From contig JAPXTJ010000014.1 in the NCBI GenBank assembly GCA_033812595.1, positions 1 to 36,178 on the forward strand: DNA of 36,178 bases. The letters are read 5' to 3'. The DNA comes from JADLGF01 sp020849415. Lineage in GTDB: Bacteria > Chloroflexota > Chloroflexia > Thermomicrobiales > UBA6265. Shown piece by piece: positions 16,060-24,309 of this stretch. The notes below the pieces were generated by a model. It was not told the DNA's origin. It saw only the letters and a program-made list of their open reading frames with translations, and ran no database searches. Every line of letters starts with the position of its first letter. Within the stretch, counting starts at the first letter, position 1. The position numbers were made by a program, and so were the translations under genes.

Positions 16060-17532
16060 GTGTCGGAGAATACCCAGGGTTCGGCCAAGGCGTGGGGCGG
16101 CCGCTTCGCCGCCACACCGGACAAGCGGCTCGAAGCGTTCAATGCCTCGGTCGGCTTCGATATCCGCATGGCGCGTGAGGATATCCGCGGCTCGGTGGCC
16201 CACGTCCGGATGCTCGGCCGGCAGGGGATCATCTCACAGGATGACGCTTCCACGATCGAGGGCGGCCTTTGGCAGGTCTGGGACGAGGTCGAGCAGGGTC
16301 AGTTCCGGCTCGAGGTCGCCGATGAGGATATCCACACCGGGGTCGAGGCGCGCCTGCGCGACCTGATCGGTCCGGTCACCGGTCGGCTCCACACCGGTCG
16401 CAGCCGCAACGATCAGGTCGCCAACGATTTCCGGTTCTGGACCAAGGACGCCCTGCTGCGCCTGATCGACGGCACGCTCGACATGATCGACGCCTGCCTG
16501 ACGGTCGCCGCCAACTATCCGGACGCCGTCATGCCGGGCTACACCCACCTGCAACGGGCGCAACCGGTGCTGTTGGCGCACCACATGCACGCCTACGTTT
16601 GCATGTTCGAGCGGGATGTCGATCGCCTGCAGGATGCCCTGCGCCGCACCGACCGGCTCGTGCTCGGCTCGGCGGCGATGGCCGGCGCGACCTACCCGCT
16701 CGATCGCGAGTCGGTGGCGGCCGATCTCGGTTTCGCCGGCATTACCACCAACAGCATGGATGGCGTTTCCGACCGCGATTTCGTGATCGATGCGCTCGCC
16801 GCCTGCTCGGTGCTGATGATGCACATCTCTCGGTTGAGCGAAGAGGTGATCTTCTGGTCGTCGGGCGAGGCGAAGTACCTGACCCTGAGCGACGCCTTCT
16901 CGACCGGCTCCTCGATCATGCCGCAGAAGAAGAACGCCGATGTCGCCGAGCTCGCTCGCGGCAAAACCGGCCGCGTTTACGGTCACCTGATGGGGATGCT
17001 GACGGTCGCCAAGGGCCTGCCGCTGACCTACAACAAGGATTTCCAGGAGGACAAGGAGGGGCTCTTCGACGCGGTCGATACCTGCTTGATCGTGCTCGAT
17101 GTTGTGCCGCCAATGCTCACTACTGCCACCTTCAACGTCGAGCGGATGGCGGCGGCGGCAATTGGCGATTTCTCGCTCGCCACCGATGTCGCCGATCTGC
17201 TGGCGAAGAATGGCATCCCCTTCCGGGAAGCGCATGAGGTGGTCGGTAAGCTGGTTCGCGAGTGCAGCGCGCGCGGAATCACCTTCGCCGATCTGACGGA
17301 GGAGGAGTGGGCGGAAGCGCACCCGATCTTCGCCACGCGCAAGCCGCCGATGACGGCGCTCGAAAGCGTTTCCGCCCGGGATGTGCCGGGTGGCACCGCG
17401 CCGCACCGGGTGGCAGACGCGCTGGAAGCGAGCCGCACGAACCGCGATCGCGCCCGGGCGTGGCTGGCCGAAGCGCGCGCCCGGCACGATGCCGTGATGT
17501 CGCGTGACAGCACCGGTCCCGGCGGAGCCTGA
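16060..17532 (+). CDS. argH: Argininosuccinate lyase
   Basis: Cleaves argininosuccinate to arginine and fumarate, the last step of arginine synthesis, as a cytoplasmic homotetramer. The N-terminal AWGGRF, TGRLHTGRSRNDQVA, PGYTHLQRAQP and the superfamily signature GSSIMPQKKN (Gly283 onward, with the catalytic Ser) are all intact. It has 490 residues from GTG 16060, preceded at 9 nt by GGGGAG. The frame is open from GTG 16018, but those residues lack a Shine-Dalgarno and precede the conserved start. It is somewhat longer than usual (about 460) because of a C-terminal tail. No other arg gene is in the window; a GNAT gene follows 2 nt downstream. Confidence 0.97.
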   Translation: MSENTQGSAKAWGGRFAATPDKRLEAFNASVGFDIRMAREDIRGSVAHVRMLGRQGIISQDDASTIEGGLWQVWDEVEQGQFRLEVADEDIHTGVEARLRDLIGPVTGRLHTGRSRNDQVANDFRFWTKDALLRLIDGTLDMIDACLTVAANYPDAVMPGYTHLQRAQPVLLAHHMHAYVCMFERDVDRLQDALRRTDRLVLGSAAMAGATYPLDRESVAADLGFAGITTNSMDGVSDRDFVIDALAACSVLMMHISRLSEEVIFWSSGEAKYLTLSDAFSTGSSIMPQKKNADVAELARGKTGRVYGHLMGMLTVAKGLPLTYNKDFQEDKEGLFDAVDTCLIVLDVVPPMLTTATFNVERMAAAAIGDFSLATDVADLLAKNGIPFREAHEVVGKLVRECSARGITFADLTEEEWAEAHPIFATRKPPMTALESVSARDVPGGTAPHRVADALEASRTNRDRARAWLAEARARHDAVMSRDSTGPGGA

Positions 17533-17534
17533 TC

Positions 17535-17990
17535 GTGAGCACCACCGGCCAGATCGTCGTCAGCGAGGCGGTCACCGAACCGGCGTTCCGGGCGGTGGTT
17601 GGTCTGCGCCGGGTGGTGTTCGGCAACGAGCAGCGGATTCTGCTGCCCCGCTACGAGGACCCCGAAGACGATTTCAGCCTGAATCTGCTGGCGATGATCG
17701 ACGATCAGCCGGTCGGTACCGGCCGGCTGACGCCGCCGTACGGCCGGGTGATCGTCCCGACGATCGCGTGGGTTGCCACGCTGCCGGAGTACCGGGGAAT
17801 GGGGGTCGGCACGGCGATCATGGAAGAACTGGTCGCGGAATCCGACGCTCGGGGTTACAACAAGGTTTACCTCAACGCCCAGTCCCACGCCCTCGGTTTG
17901 TACCAACGCCTGGGCTTCGAACCGGTCGGGAATCCCCAATCGATCCACGGCATCCCCCACCAGGCGATGATCCGGTTACGGCGGAGGTAA
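17535..17990 (+). CDS. GNAT-family N-acetyltransferase
   Basis: A 151-residue acetyl-CoA-dependent acetyltransferase. The acetyl-CoA-binding loop RGMGVG follows the WVATLPEY strand, and the C-terminal LNAQSHALGLYQRLGFEPVG segment is the usual GNAT motif B, resembling ElaA/YjcF-like proteins. The start is GTG 17535, 2 nt after the argH stop, so it is co-transcribed and probably translationally coupled. The substrate is unknown. A link to arginine synthesis (as an N-acetylglutamate synthase) is possible from context but not shown by the sequence. Confidence 0.88.
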   Translation: MSTTGQIVVSEAVTEPAFRAVVGLRRVVFGNEQRILLPRYEDPEDDFSLNLLAMIDDQPVGTGRLTPPYGRVIVPTIAWVATLPEYRGMGVGTAIMEELVAESDARGYNKVYLNAQSHALGLYQRLGFEPVGNPQSIHGIPHQAMIRLRRR

Positions 17991-18103
17991 ACCCTCACCC
18001 CCTGACCCAAAGGGTACCCCGCGCTGCGGCAGGAGAGGGGGAATTGTGGTGCCCGTGAACGCCCCTCTCCCGTCGCAACGGGAGAGGGGCCGGGGGTGAG
18101 GGT
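17991..18103. repeat. Nested inverted repeat acting as bidirectional terminator, REP-like
   Basis: An outer pair ACCCTCACCCCC (17991-18002) / GGGGGTGAGGGT (18092-18103) encloses an inner perfect hairpin GCCCCTCTCCCGT (18061-18073), loop CGCA, ACGGGAGAGGGGC (18078-18090). It fills the space between the convergent GNAT and Ddn-like genes. Similar CCCCTCTCCC-type elements are dispersed in many GC-rich genomes, so this may be one copy of a repeat family as well as a terminator for both genes. Confidence 0.7.
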
Positions 18104-18106
18104 TTG

Positions 18107-18505
18107 CTACTCCTTCGTCGCCAGGAACGCCGGGTGATCGAGGGGGTCGGGGAGTTGCTGGAAGTAGTTCGCGACGACTTTCCCCAGCTGTTCCCGGTAC
18201 TCCTCGACGATGCGCACCTGCTCATCTCCGGTGAGTTCGGTGGCGGTGAATTTGAACGTCTTCCGCTCGTGCCGGAGCGTGCCCTCGCCGGCATCCCGCA
18301 AGTTGCGCACCCAATCGGTCTCGCCTCGGGCGCCAACGAGGTAGAGCTTGCCATCGACTTCGATCGGGGAGATCGGCACGGAATGCGGTTCTCCGCCGGC
18401 GCGTCCCGCCACCGTCAATTCGCTCGCTTGCCCCGTTTTGGTGACGAGCGGATTGATGATCTTGCGCATGAACCAGCCCGGCTTCAGATACTTGCGTTCG
18501 CTCAC
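18107..18505 (-). CDS. Deazaflavin (F420)-dependent nitroreductase-family protein (Ddn-like)
   Basis: A 132-residue protein of the Ddn/FDOR-A split-barrel family, which uses coenzyme F420H2 to reduce quinones or nitro compounds. The family pattern is clear: LTVAGRAGGEPHSVPISPIE, then KLYLVGARGETDWVRNLRDAGEG, which forms the cofactor pocket, and the C-terminal DHPAF. The start is GTG 18505, with GGAGG 7 nt upstream. It lies 32 nt after the CoxL-like gene and is probably in the same transcript. Its presence implies that the organism makes F420. Confidence 0.88.
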   Translation of the reverse strand: MSERKYLKPGWFMRKIINPLVTKTGQASELTVAGRAGGEPHSVPISPIEVDGKLYLVGARGETDWVRNLRDAGEGTLRHERKTFKFTATELTGDEQVRIVEEYREQLGKVVANYFQQLPDPLDHPAFLATKE

Positions 18506-18537
18506 GTTTGGCCCTCCGATCGCGACTTGAACGTCCG

Positions 18538-20871
18538 TCAGTCGGCGGCGCTGCGCGAAGCCTCGGCCGCCTGAATCGCTCTCCAGACTCGTTCAGGCGT
18601 CAGCGCGATGTCAACGTGGGTGATGCCCCAGGGTTCCAGCGCATCGATCACCGCGTTCGCCGTCACCGGTGTGGCGCCGATCGTCGCCGCCTCGCCGATG
18701 CCCTTGGCGCCGAGCGGATTCAGCGGCGTTTTGGTTTCGGTGTGATCGGTCGTGAATTCCGGGAAGAGGGTGAAGCGCGGCACGGCGTAATCGGTCAGCG
18801 TGCCGGTGAGCAGTTCGCCGTTGGCGTCGTAGTGCATTTCCTCGACCAGCGCCTGCCCGATCCCCTGCGCCAGACCGCCGTGCACCTGACCCTCGACCAG
18901 CATCGGCGAAATGATCACGCCGCAGTCATCAGCGGTGAAGACATTCAGCAGCTTCACCTCGCCGGTCTCGGGGAAAACCTCGACCACCGCGACGTGCGCG
19001 CCGAACGGGAAGGTTTCATCAGACGGTTTGAAGAAGCTGGTCGTTTCCAGGCCGGGCTCGATGTCATTCAACGAGCCGCTGTAGGCCTTGTCGGCGATAT
19101 CGGCCAGGGTCAGCCCGTCCTGCGGAACCCCCTTGACGTGGAAGAGGCCGTTTTCGAGTTCGATGTCCTCGACCGAGGCTTCGAGCACCTGGGCGGCGAT
19201 CTGCTTCGCCTTGTCGTGGATGATATCGAGCGCCATCTTCAGCGCAGTGCCGCCGACCACCAGCCCGCGCGAACCCATCGTACCGTTCCCCTGCGGGGTG
19301 TTCGAGGTGTCGCCGTGATGGACCACGATGCCGTCGTAATCAGCGCCAATCGCGTCGGCCGCCATCTGGGCGAAGGTGGTTTCCTGCCCCTGCCCGTGCG
19401 GTGAGATGCCGGTGAAGATCGACACCGCGCCGCTCGGTTCCACCCGCACCTTGGTCGAATCGTACGGACCGAAGCCGCAAATCTCGACGTAGCTGACGAG
19501 CCCGATGCCGATGTACCGGCCTTCCTTGCGCAGATCCGCCTGCTGCTTGCGGAGCCCGGCGTAATCGGAAATCGCGAGCACGTGATCGAGCGATTTCTCG
19601 TAATCACCCGAATCGTAGATTTCGCCGGAGAGGGTGGTGTAGGGGAACTGCTCCGGCTGCACGAAGTTGAGGCGGCGAATCTCGGCCGGATCGATACCGC
19701 TGGCATCGGCCAGCAGGTCCATCACCCGTTCGATGTAGTAGGCCGCTTCCGGCCGGCCGGCGCCGCGATACGCGCCGTTCGCCATCGTGTTGGTGTAGAC
19801 GCCGGTGACCTTGTAATCGAGATTGGGGATGATGTAGCAGCCGGTCGACATCACCCAGGTCGCCCAGGCGAGATCGAGCGCTTTCGGATAGGCGCCTGAA
19901 TCGAGCGTGATCCGGGCTTTCAGTCCGACCAGCTTGCCATCGCCATCGACCCCCGCCTCGAATTCGCCGTACTGGTTGCGGCCGTGATTGGTGGCAAGGA
20001 ACGATTCCGAGCGCGTTTCGATCCATTTGACCGGCTTCCGAAGGATCACGCTCGCCGCCGCGACCACGTATTCCTCGGGATAGGCGCCGATCTTGCAGCC
20101 GAAGCCGCCGCCGACCTCCGGCGCGATGCAGCGGACCTGGCTCTGGCTGAACCCGAGCGCCGCCGCGATCGAATTGCGATTCCAATGCGGCGCCTGCGTC
20201 GAGGTCCAGAAGGTCAAGCCCCGCGTGATCGGATCGGGCATCGAGAGGATGGCCCGGCCTTCCATCGGCATCGGGTGCACCCGCGGGGCCTTGATCGTCG
20301 CCTTGATCCGGTGGGCGGCGCCGGCGATGGCGGCATCGGCATCCCCGATCAACGAATGTTCGACGACGCTGATGTTGTTCTTCACCTCATCGTAGAGGAA
20401 GGGCGCGCCCGGTTTGATCGCTTCCGCCGGATCGACCACCGCCTGGAGCGGTGCGTAATCGACCATCACGTACTGGGCGGCGTCGTATGCGCGCTCGACC
20501 GTGTCCGCGACCACGGCGGCGATCGGATCGCCGATGTAGCGGACCTTGCCGTCAGCCAACGGTCGGACTGCCGGTTTTTCGATGCTCGATTCATCGCTAT
20601 TGACCGGCGCTTCGCTGCGTGGCTCGGGGAACTGGCCGGTCATGACCGCCTTCAGGTCGTCCGCCGTCAATACCGCCTCGACGCCCGGTTGGGCGAGCGC
20701 CTCGGTGACATCGATCCCGTTGATCAGCGCGTGCGGGTACTGGCTGCGCACGAACGCAACGTGCAGGGTGCCGGCGATCTTGAGATCGTCGACGTAGGTC
20801 GATGACCCGGTGATCAGCCGCGGATCTTCCTTACGCTTAACCACCGCGCCAACGTATCTGCTCAGAACCAT
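18538..20871 (-). CDS. Form-II CoxL-like molybdopterin-binding large subunit of a xanthine dehydrogenase/aldehyde oxidase-family enzyme
   Basis: A 777-residue molybdenum hydroxylase large subunit. It has the N-terminal GAVVKRKEDPRLITG, the molybdopterin segment EVGGGFGCK, the active-site loop AYRGAGR (367-373) and the catalytic Glu in KGIGEAA (Glu727). AYRGAGR marks form II (BMS-type), which in most cases is not true CO dehydrogenase (form I has AYxCSFR). The start is ATG 20871, with GGAGG 8 nt upstream. The frame is open to 21078, but a TATAAT -10 lies at 20930-20935, inside that extension, so translation must begin downstream. The FAD (CoxM) and 2Fe-2S (CoxS) partner genes are not adjacent, which is unusual. 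The substrate is unknown. Confidence 0.9.
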   Translation of the reverse strand: MVLSRYVGAVVKRKEDPRLITGSSTYVDDLKIAGTLHVAFVRSQYPHALINGIDVTEALAQPGVEAVLTADDLKAVMTGQFPEPRSEAPVNSDESSIEKPAVRPLADGKVRYIGDPIAAVVADTVERAYDAAQYVMVDYAPLQAVVDPAEAIKPGAPFLYDEVKNNISVVEHSLIGDADAAIAGAAHRIKATIKAPRVHPMPMEGRAILSMPDPITRGLTFWTSTQAPHWNRNSIAAALGFSQSQVRCIAPEVGGGFGCKIGAYPEEYVVAAASVILRKPVKWIETRSESFLATNHGRNQYGEFEAGVDGDGKLVGLKARITLDSGAYPKALDLAWATWVMSTGCYIIPNLDYKVTGVYTNTMANGAYRGAGRPEAAYYIERVMDLLADASGIDPAEIRRLNFVQPEQFPYTTLSGEIYDSGDYEKSLDHVLAISDYAGLRKQQADLRKEGRYIGIGLVSYVEICGFGPYDSTKVRVEPSGAVSIFTGISPHGQGQETTFAQMAADAIGADYDGIVVHHGDTSNTPQGNGTMGSRGLVVGGTALKMALDIIHDKAKQIAAQVLEASVEDIELENGLFHVKGVPQDGLTLADIADKAYSGSLNDIEPGLETTSFFKPSDETFPFGAHVAVVEVFPETGEVKLLNVFTADDCGVIISPMLVEGQVHGGLAQGIGQALVEEMHYDANGELLTGTLTDYAVPRFTLFPEFTTDHTETKTPLNPLGAKGIGEAATIGATPVTANAVIDALEPWGITHVDIALTPERVWRAIQAAEASRSAAD

Positions 20872-20929
20872 CGGGTAGGCCTCCGTTTTCTCCGCACTGG
20901 CATCCGGACTGGAGTCTTCTTGTCGGACC

Positions 20930-20935
20930 ATTATA
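20930..20935 (-). promoter_or_regulatory. -10 element of the CoxL-like gene
   Basis: The minus strand carries a consensus TATAAT about 60 nt before the ATG at 20871. A candidate -35 at 17-nt spacing (GACCGT) is weak. It lies inside the N-terminal extension of the longest frame and so supports the shorter start. Confidence 0.5.
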
Positions 20936-21026
20936 GAAGGAGCGCCGCCCGGACGGTCGGAGGGTTCGGAAAACCCGGGTGGTAGACTTCGGGCAGGAGT
21001 GCCCCTTCCGGTTCGCAATGGGCCAT

Positions 21027-21036
21027 TTGATATCAA
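21027..21036. repeat. AT-rich palindrome in the divergent coxL-like/MFS spacer
   Basis: TTGATATCAA is a perfect 10-bp palindrome, conspicuous in a GC-rich genome, 23 nt before the TTG start of the exporter and close to its expected promoter. It could be an operator for a local repressor, but it is short enough to occur by chance. Confidence 0.3.
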
Positions 21037-21058
21037 TAAGCGTGGGAAGGGTGCTCGG

Positions 21059-22480
21059 TTGCTGCACAATCGGATCAATCAAAAGTTTGCCGTCGCGGTG
21101 GTCTACATCGCGTCGATGCTGATGAATTCGATTGATGCCACGATCATCAACGTTGCGCTCCCCACGCTCGGCCGCGAATTCAACGTGTCACCGGCCGAGG
21201 TCGAATCGGTCATCATCGCCTATCTCGTCAGCCTTGCCGTCTTCATTCCGGCCTCGGGCTGGCTCGGCGATCGCTTCGGGTACAAGCGGGTGCTGTTGCT
21301 GGCGCTGACGATCTTCACGATTGCCTCGGCGTTGTGCGGACTCGCGCAAAGCCTCGATCAACTGGCGTTTTTCCGGATTCTGCAGGGCGCCGGTGGTGGT
21401 TTGTTGACGCCGGTCGGGATGGCGCTGCTCTTCCGCACCTTCCCGCCGGAGGAGCGGATCGGCGTTTCCCGCATCCTGATGGTCGTCACGATCATCGGCC
21501 CGGCGAGCGGTCCGGTGCTCGGCGGCGTGATCATCGAGAACTGGTCGTGGCGCTGGATTTTCTACGTGAATCTGCCGGTCGGCTTGCTGGCGCTGCTCTT
21601 TGGCTTCCTTTTTCTCGAGGAGAACTTCGAACCGAAGGCGGGCCGGTTCGATTTTCCCGGCTTCGTGCTGGCCGGCATCGGCTTCGGCAGTTTCATGTAC
21701 GCGCTCAGCGAAGGGCCGGTGCACGGCTGGGAATCGCCGACGATCATCACAACCGGTTTGTTCGGGCTGACCGTGCTGGCGATCTTCATCTGGCACGAAC
21801 TGCGCACCCGTGAACCGATGATCCAGTTCCGTATCTACAGCAATACGCTCTTCCGGCGGATGAGCGTGGTGTCGTTCTTCGCCACGATCGGGTTTCTCGG
21901 CGCGTTGTTCGTGGTGCCGCTCTACCTGCAGGTCGGTCACGGCTACACCGCCCAACAGTCAGGGCTGGCGGTGTTCCCGGAAGCGATCGGCGTGGCGGTT
22001 TCGGCCCAGATCGTGGCGCGGCTTTACCCGCGCGTCGGGCCGCGCCGCCTCATGGCCTTTGGCTTGATCGTGGTGGCGTTGGCGCTGCTTTCGGTGGCCA
22101 CCCTCCCGGTCACGGACAACGTCTGGGTCTTCCGCGCCAACATGTTCATGCTGGGCGTCGGGATGGCCTACGTCTTCCTGCCGAACCAGGCGGCGAGCAT
22201 GGCGACGATCACGCGCGAGCAGACCGGCCGTGCCAGCACCCTCTTCAGCGTGCAGCGCCAGATCGCCGCCGCCAGTGGCGTGGCGCTGATGAGCACGGTG
22301 CTGACCGCGGTCGGACTGGTGACGATCTCCGTTGCCGGCATCGAGGAACCGAACCTGGACGCCTACAAGGCGGCGTTCGCGGTCGCCGCAGCATCGGCGC
22401 TGCTTGGATCGCTGCTTGCGTGGCGCATCCCGGATGAAGAAGCGGCGGTGACGATGGTCCGGCGCCGCTCGGCGGCGTAG
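21059..22480 (+). CDS. DHA2-family (EmrB/QacA-like) MFS drug-type exporter
   Basis: A 473-residue polytopic membrane protein with about 14 predicted helices, the DHA2 number. Antiporter motif C is visible as GPASGPVLGGVI, motif A as GWLGDRFGYKR, and the first helix carries the DHA2-like NSIDATIINVALP. Members export drugs, detergents or metabolites using the proton gradient. The start is TTG 21059, with GGAAGGG (21044-21050) 8 nt upstream; an upstream in-frame GTG at 20999 has no Shine-Dalgarno. The gene is divergent from the CoxL-like gene. The substrate is unknown. Confidence 0.92.
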   Translation: MLHNRINQKFAVAVVYIASMLMNSIDATIINVALPTLGREFNVSPAEVESVIIAYLVSLAVFIPASGWLGDRFGYKRVLLLALTIFTIASALCGLAQSLDQLAFFRILQGAGGGLLTPVGMALLFRTFPPEERIGVSRILMVVTIIGPASGPVLGGVIIENWSWRWIFYVNLPVGLLALLFGFLFLEENFEPKAGRFDFPGFVLAGIGFGSFMYALSEGPVHGWESPTIITTGLFGLTVLAIFIWHELRTREPMIQFRIYSNTLFRRMSVVSFFATIGFLGALFVVPLYLQVGHGYTAQQSGLAVFPEAIGVAVSAQIVARLYPRVGPRRLMAFGLIVVALALLSVATLPVTDNVWVFRANMFMLGVGMAYVFLPNQAASMATITREQTGRASTLFSVQRQIAAASGVALMSTVLTAVGLVTISVAGIEEPNLDAYKAAFAVAAASALLGSLLAWRIPDEEAAVTMVRRRSAA

Positions 22481-22540
22481 GTCGGGGTTCGGGGTCAGGA
22501 TGAAGAAACGCTGTGGCTCGAATTCACCGGCCAGGGATGG

Positions 22541-22557
22541 AAGGGGCTCCGCCCCTT
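22541..22557. terminator. Hairpin between convergent MFS and double-SDR genes
   Basis: AAGGGGC-TCC-GCCCCTT, a perfect 7-bp stem with a 3-nt loop, lies in the 107-nt convergent spacer and could serve both genes. There is no U-run. Confidence 0.45.
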
Positions 22558-22587
22558 AACGGGCGATGCTGCCAACACCCTGTGGCC

Positions 22588-24090
22588 TCACTGCCGCTGC
22601 CAGAACTGATCGAGGCGATCCTGGGGTTGCCATCCCAAAACAGTCCGCGCCAGATCGCTGCGATACCGATCGTGCGGAGCGTCCGCCAGGATGTGAAGCG
22701 TCACGAAGGGCGCCGGTAGCTGCGGCACGCGAACGGCGGCGGCCATTGCCCGCCCGGAATCATCCCAGGAGATGGCGAATGGATTGGTTGCGCCACCGGT
22801 GTTCTTTTCAACTGCGGGGTTCACGAACACGCAGAAAAGCAGCGTTGGACAGGCGATTCCGTGCTGTTCCGCAAAGATGCGGCATATCTCCTGCCCGAGA
22901 AACTTGCTGACGAAGTACAGATTGTCTCCCGGCCGAGCGGGAACATCCGGGCCGACATCCCGATCGTCGGTGTAGCCTGCGGGGTGCGGGGCGAGGGTGA
23001 GAATGGGGCCGGTGTGAACGACCCGGCCGATACCGTGCGCTACCGCGGCGGTCATCACATTGAATGCGCCGAGCGTATTGACGCGAAAGGCCTGAACGGG
23101 ATCGGGGCGCACGACGGTGCAATTGACGATGGCGTCCATATCCCGGGCCGCGAAATCGACGGCGTCCTGATCGGTCACATCAACAACGAACTCCTCGTGA
23201 GGAGCCTCGGCGGATACTGGCAGGGGAGCGCCCGGGGATTGCGGCGGCCGTTGACCGAGTTCGCCCAGGGGGCGGATGTCAGTCAGCCGCAGTTGGTGAT
23301 AATCCTTGAGAAAGGCGGTCGTCACCGCGCCAAGAGGCCCACCCGCGCCGAATACCACCACTCGCTCGGGGGCAGTCAAATCAGCGAGCGGAGCCAATGA
23401 GCGTGGAAAGCGCGGTGCTGTTATCGGGGACGACCGCTGATCGGTGGTTCGGTGGTCGGCGCTGAACCCGAAAGGTTCCGCTGCCGCTTTTCCGGCCGGA
23501 AAGCGACTCCCAGGACCGCCCCGCACGATGTGCAACGGCACCCATCTGGACCCATTCTCCGAGGCTCGTTCGATGGTCACCGCCCGGCTGATCGCCTTGA
23601 CCGCGTCGTTCACGTGGAGCCATTGAGGCTGGACCGCTTCGGACGCAAATCGATCTCCGGAAACCACGTCGTCCAGGCGCACCATCAGGCAATCGATTGG
23701 CCGACTGCGACTGATCTCGCGCGCGGCTACTTCCGCCAGATACGGCGCGAGTTCGGATACGTCCGTGGATGGACGGGGCGACCAGGTTTCCGTCACGTTC
23801 CAGGCGGAATCGTATGCATCGAACATCCGCATCGATGAGAGGAAAACGTAGCGGCGGGCTCGCGTTGTCGTGAGCAAGTTCCACGTTCCCCGCGAAGCGT
23901 GATCGAGCGAGGTCAGCGGGTCCAGGCCATCGGCGAGACCATGAACGATGACGTCGCAATCGGCGGCGGCAGCGCAGACGGCACGATCGCGCACATCTCC
24001 ATCGAGCGTCACCACCGTGTGATGGCGCGACAACTCCCCAGAAAGATCACGCTCGAGAATGCTCGGAATTCCGGTCAACAGTACGCGCAT
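22588..24090 (-). CDS. Two-domain fusion of extended-SDR (NAD-dependent epimerase-like) modules
   Basis: A 500-residue protein made of two consecutive Rossmann SDR units. Unit 1 (about 1-220) begins MRVLLTGIPSILERDL, where the GxxGxxG motif is degenerate, and its catalytic position reads YLAEV with no YxxxK lysine. Unit 2 (about 240-500) has a proper VVVFGAGGPLGAV motif and YFVSK (Tyr-x-x-x-Lys), so it should bind NAD(P) and may be active. The linker (220-238) is rich in Arg, Ser and Pro. The start ATG 24090 has GGAGG 10 nt upstream. Its function is unknown; the N-terminal unit may be regulatory or structural. It lies downstream of the atypical response regulator but beyond a terminator. Confidence 0.8.
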   Translation of the reverse strand: MRVLLTGIPSILERDLSGELSRHHTVVTLDGDVRDRAVCAAAADCDVIVHGLADGLDPLTSLDHASRGTWNLLTTTRARRYVFLSSMRMFDAYDSAWNVTETWSPRPSTDVSELAPYLAEVAAREISRSRPIDCLMVRLDDVVSGDRFASEAVQPQWLHVNDAVKAISRAVTIERASENGSRWVPLHIVRGGPGSRFPAGKAAAEPFGFSADHRTTDQRSSPITAPRFPRSLAPLADLTAPERVVVFGAGGPLGAVTTAFLKDYHQLRLTDIRPLGELGQRPPQSPGAPLPVSAEAPHEEFVVDVTDQDAVDFAARDMDAIVNCTVVRPDPVQAFRVNTLGAFNVMTAAVAHGIGRVVHTGPILTLAPHPAGYTDDRDVGPDVPARPGDNLYFVSKFLGQEICRIFAEQHGIACPTLLFCVFVNPAVEKNTGGATNPFAISWDDSGRAMAAAVRVPQLPAPFVTLHILADAPHDRYRSDLARTVLGWQPQDRLDQFWQRQ

Positions 24091-24239
24091 CGTCAGTCCA
24101 CCTCCAGGGCCAATTGCCGAACATATTGAACCCTATCGAGACCCGCTTGCGCTCGACTTCGCTGGTGGCGATCGAATTCCCCGAGCCGGCCTCGCCTCGC
24201 TGGAACGCGCAACGCCTTCCGCGCTCCGTTTGGCCACAG

Positions 24240-24276
24240 AAAAACCAGGGTGCCCGGTGAGGGAAACCCTGGTTTT
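24240..24276 (-). terminator. Intrinsic terminator of the response-regulator gene
   Basis: AAAACCAGGGT (24241-24251) and ACCCTGGTTTT (24266-24276) form an 11-bp stem; on the minus strand the stem runs into TTTTTCTG. It starts 34 nt after the stop codon at 24310. This is the best classical intrinsic terminator in the window apart from that of the T-box. Confidence 0.85.
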
Positions 24277-24309
24277 CGTGACTCGGAACGCGGAACCGGG
24301 AACCCGGAA

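Noticed and set aside
24277..24309. Repeated GGAAC units (GGAACGCGGAACCGGGAAC) near the response-regulator stop
   Set aside because: Only a few irregular copies in a short spacer; no regular period, conserved spacing or operator symmetry.
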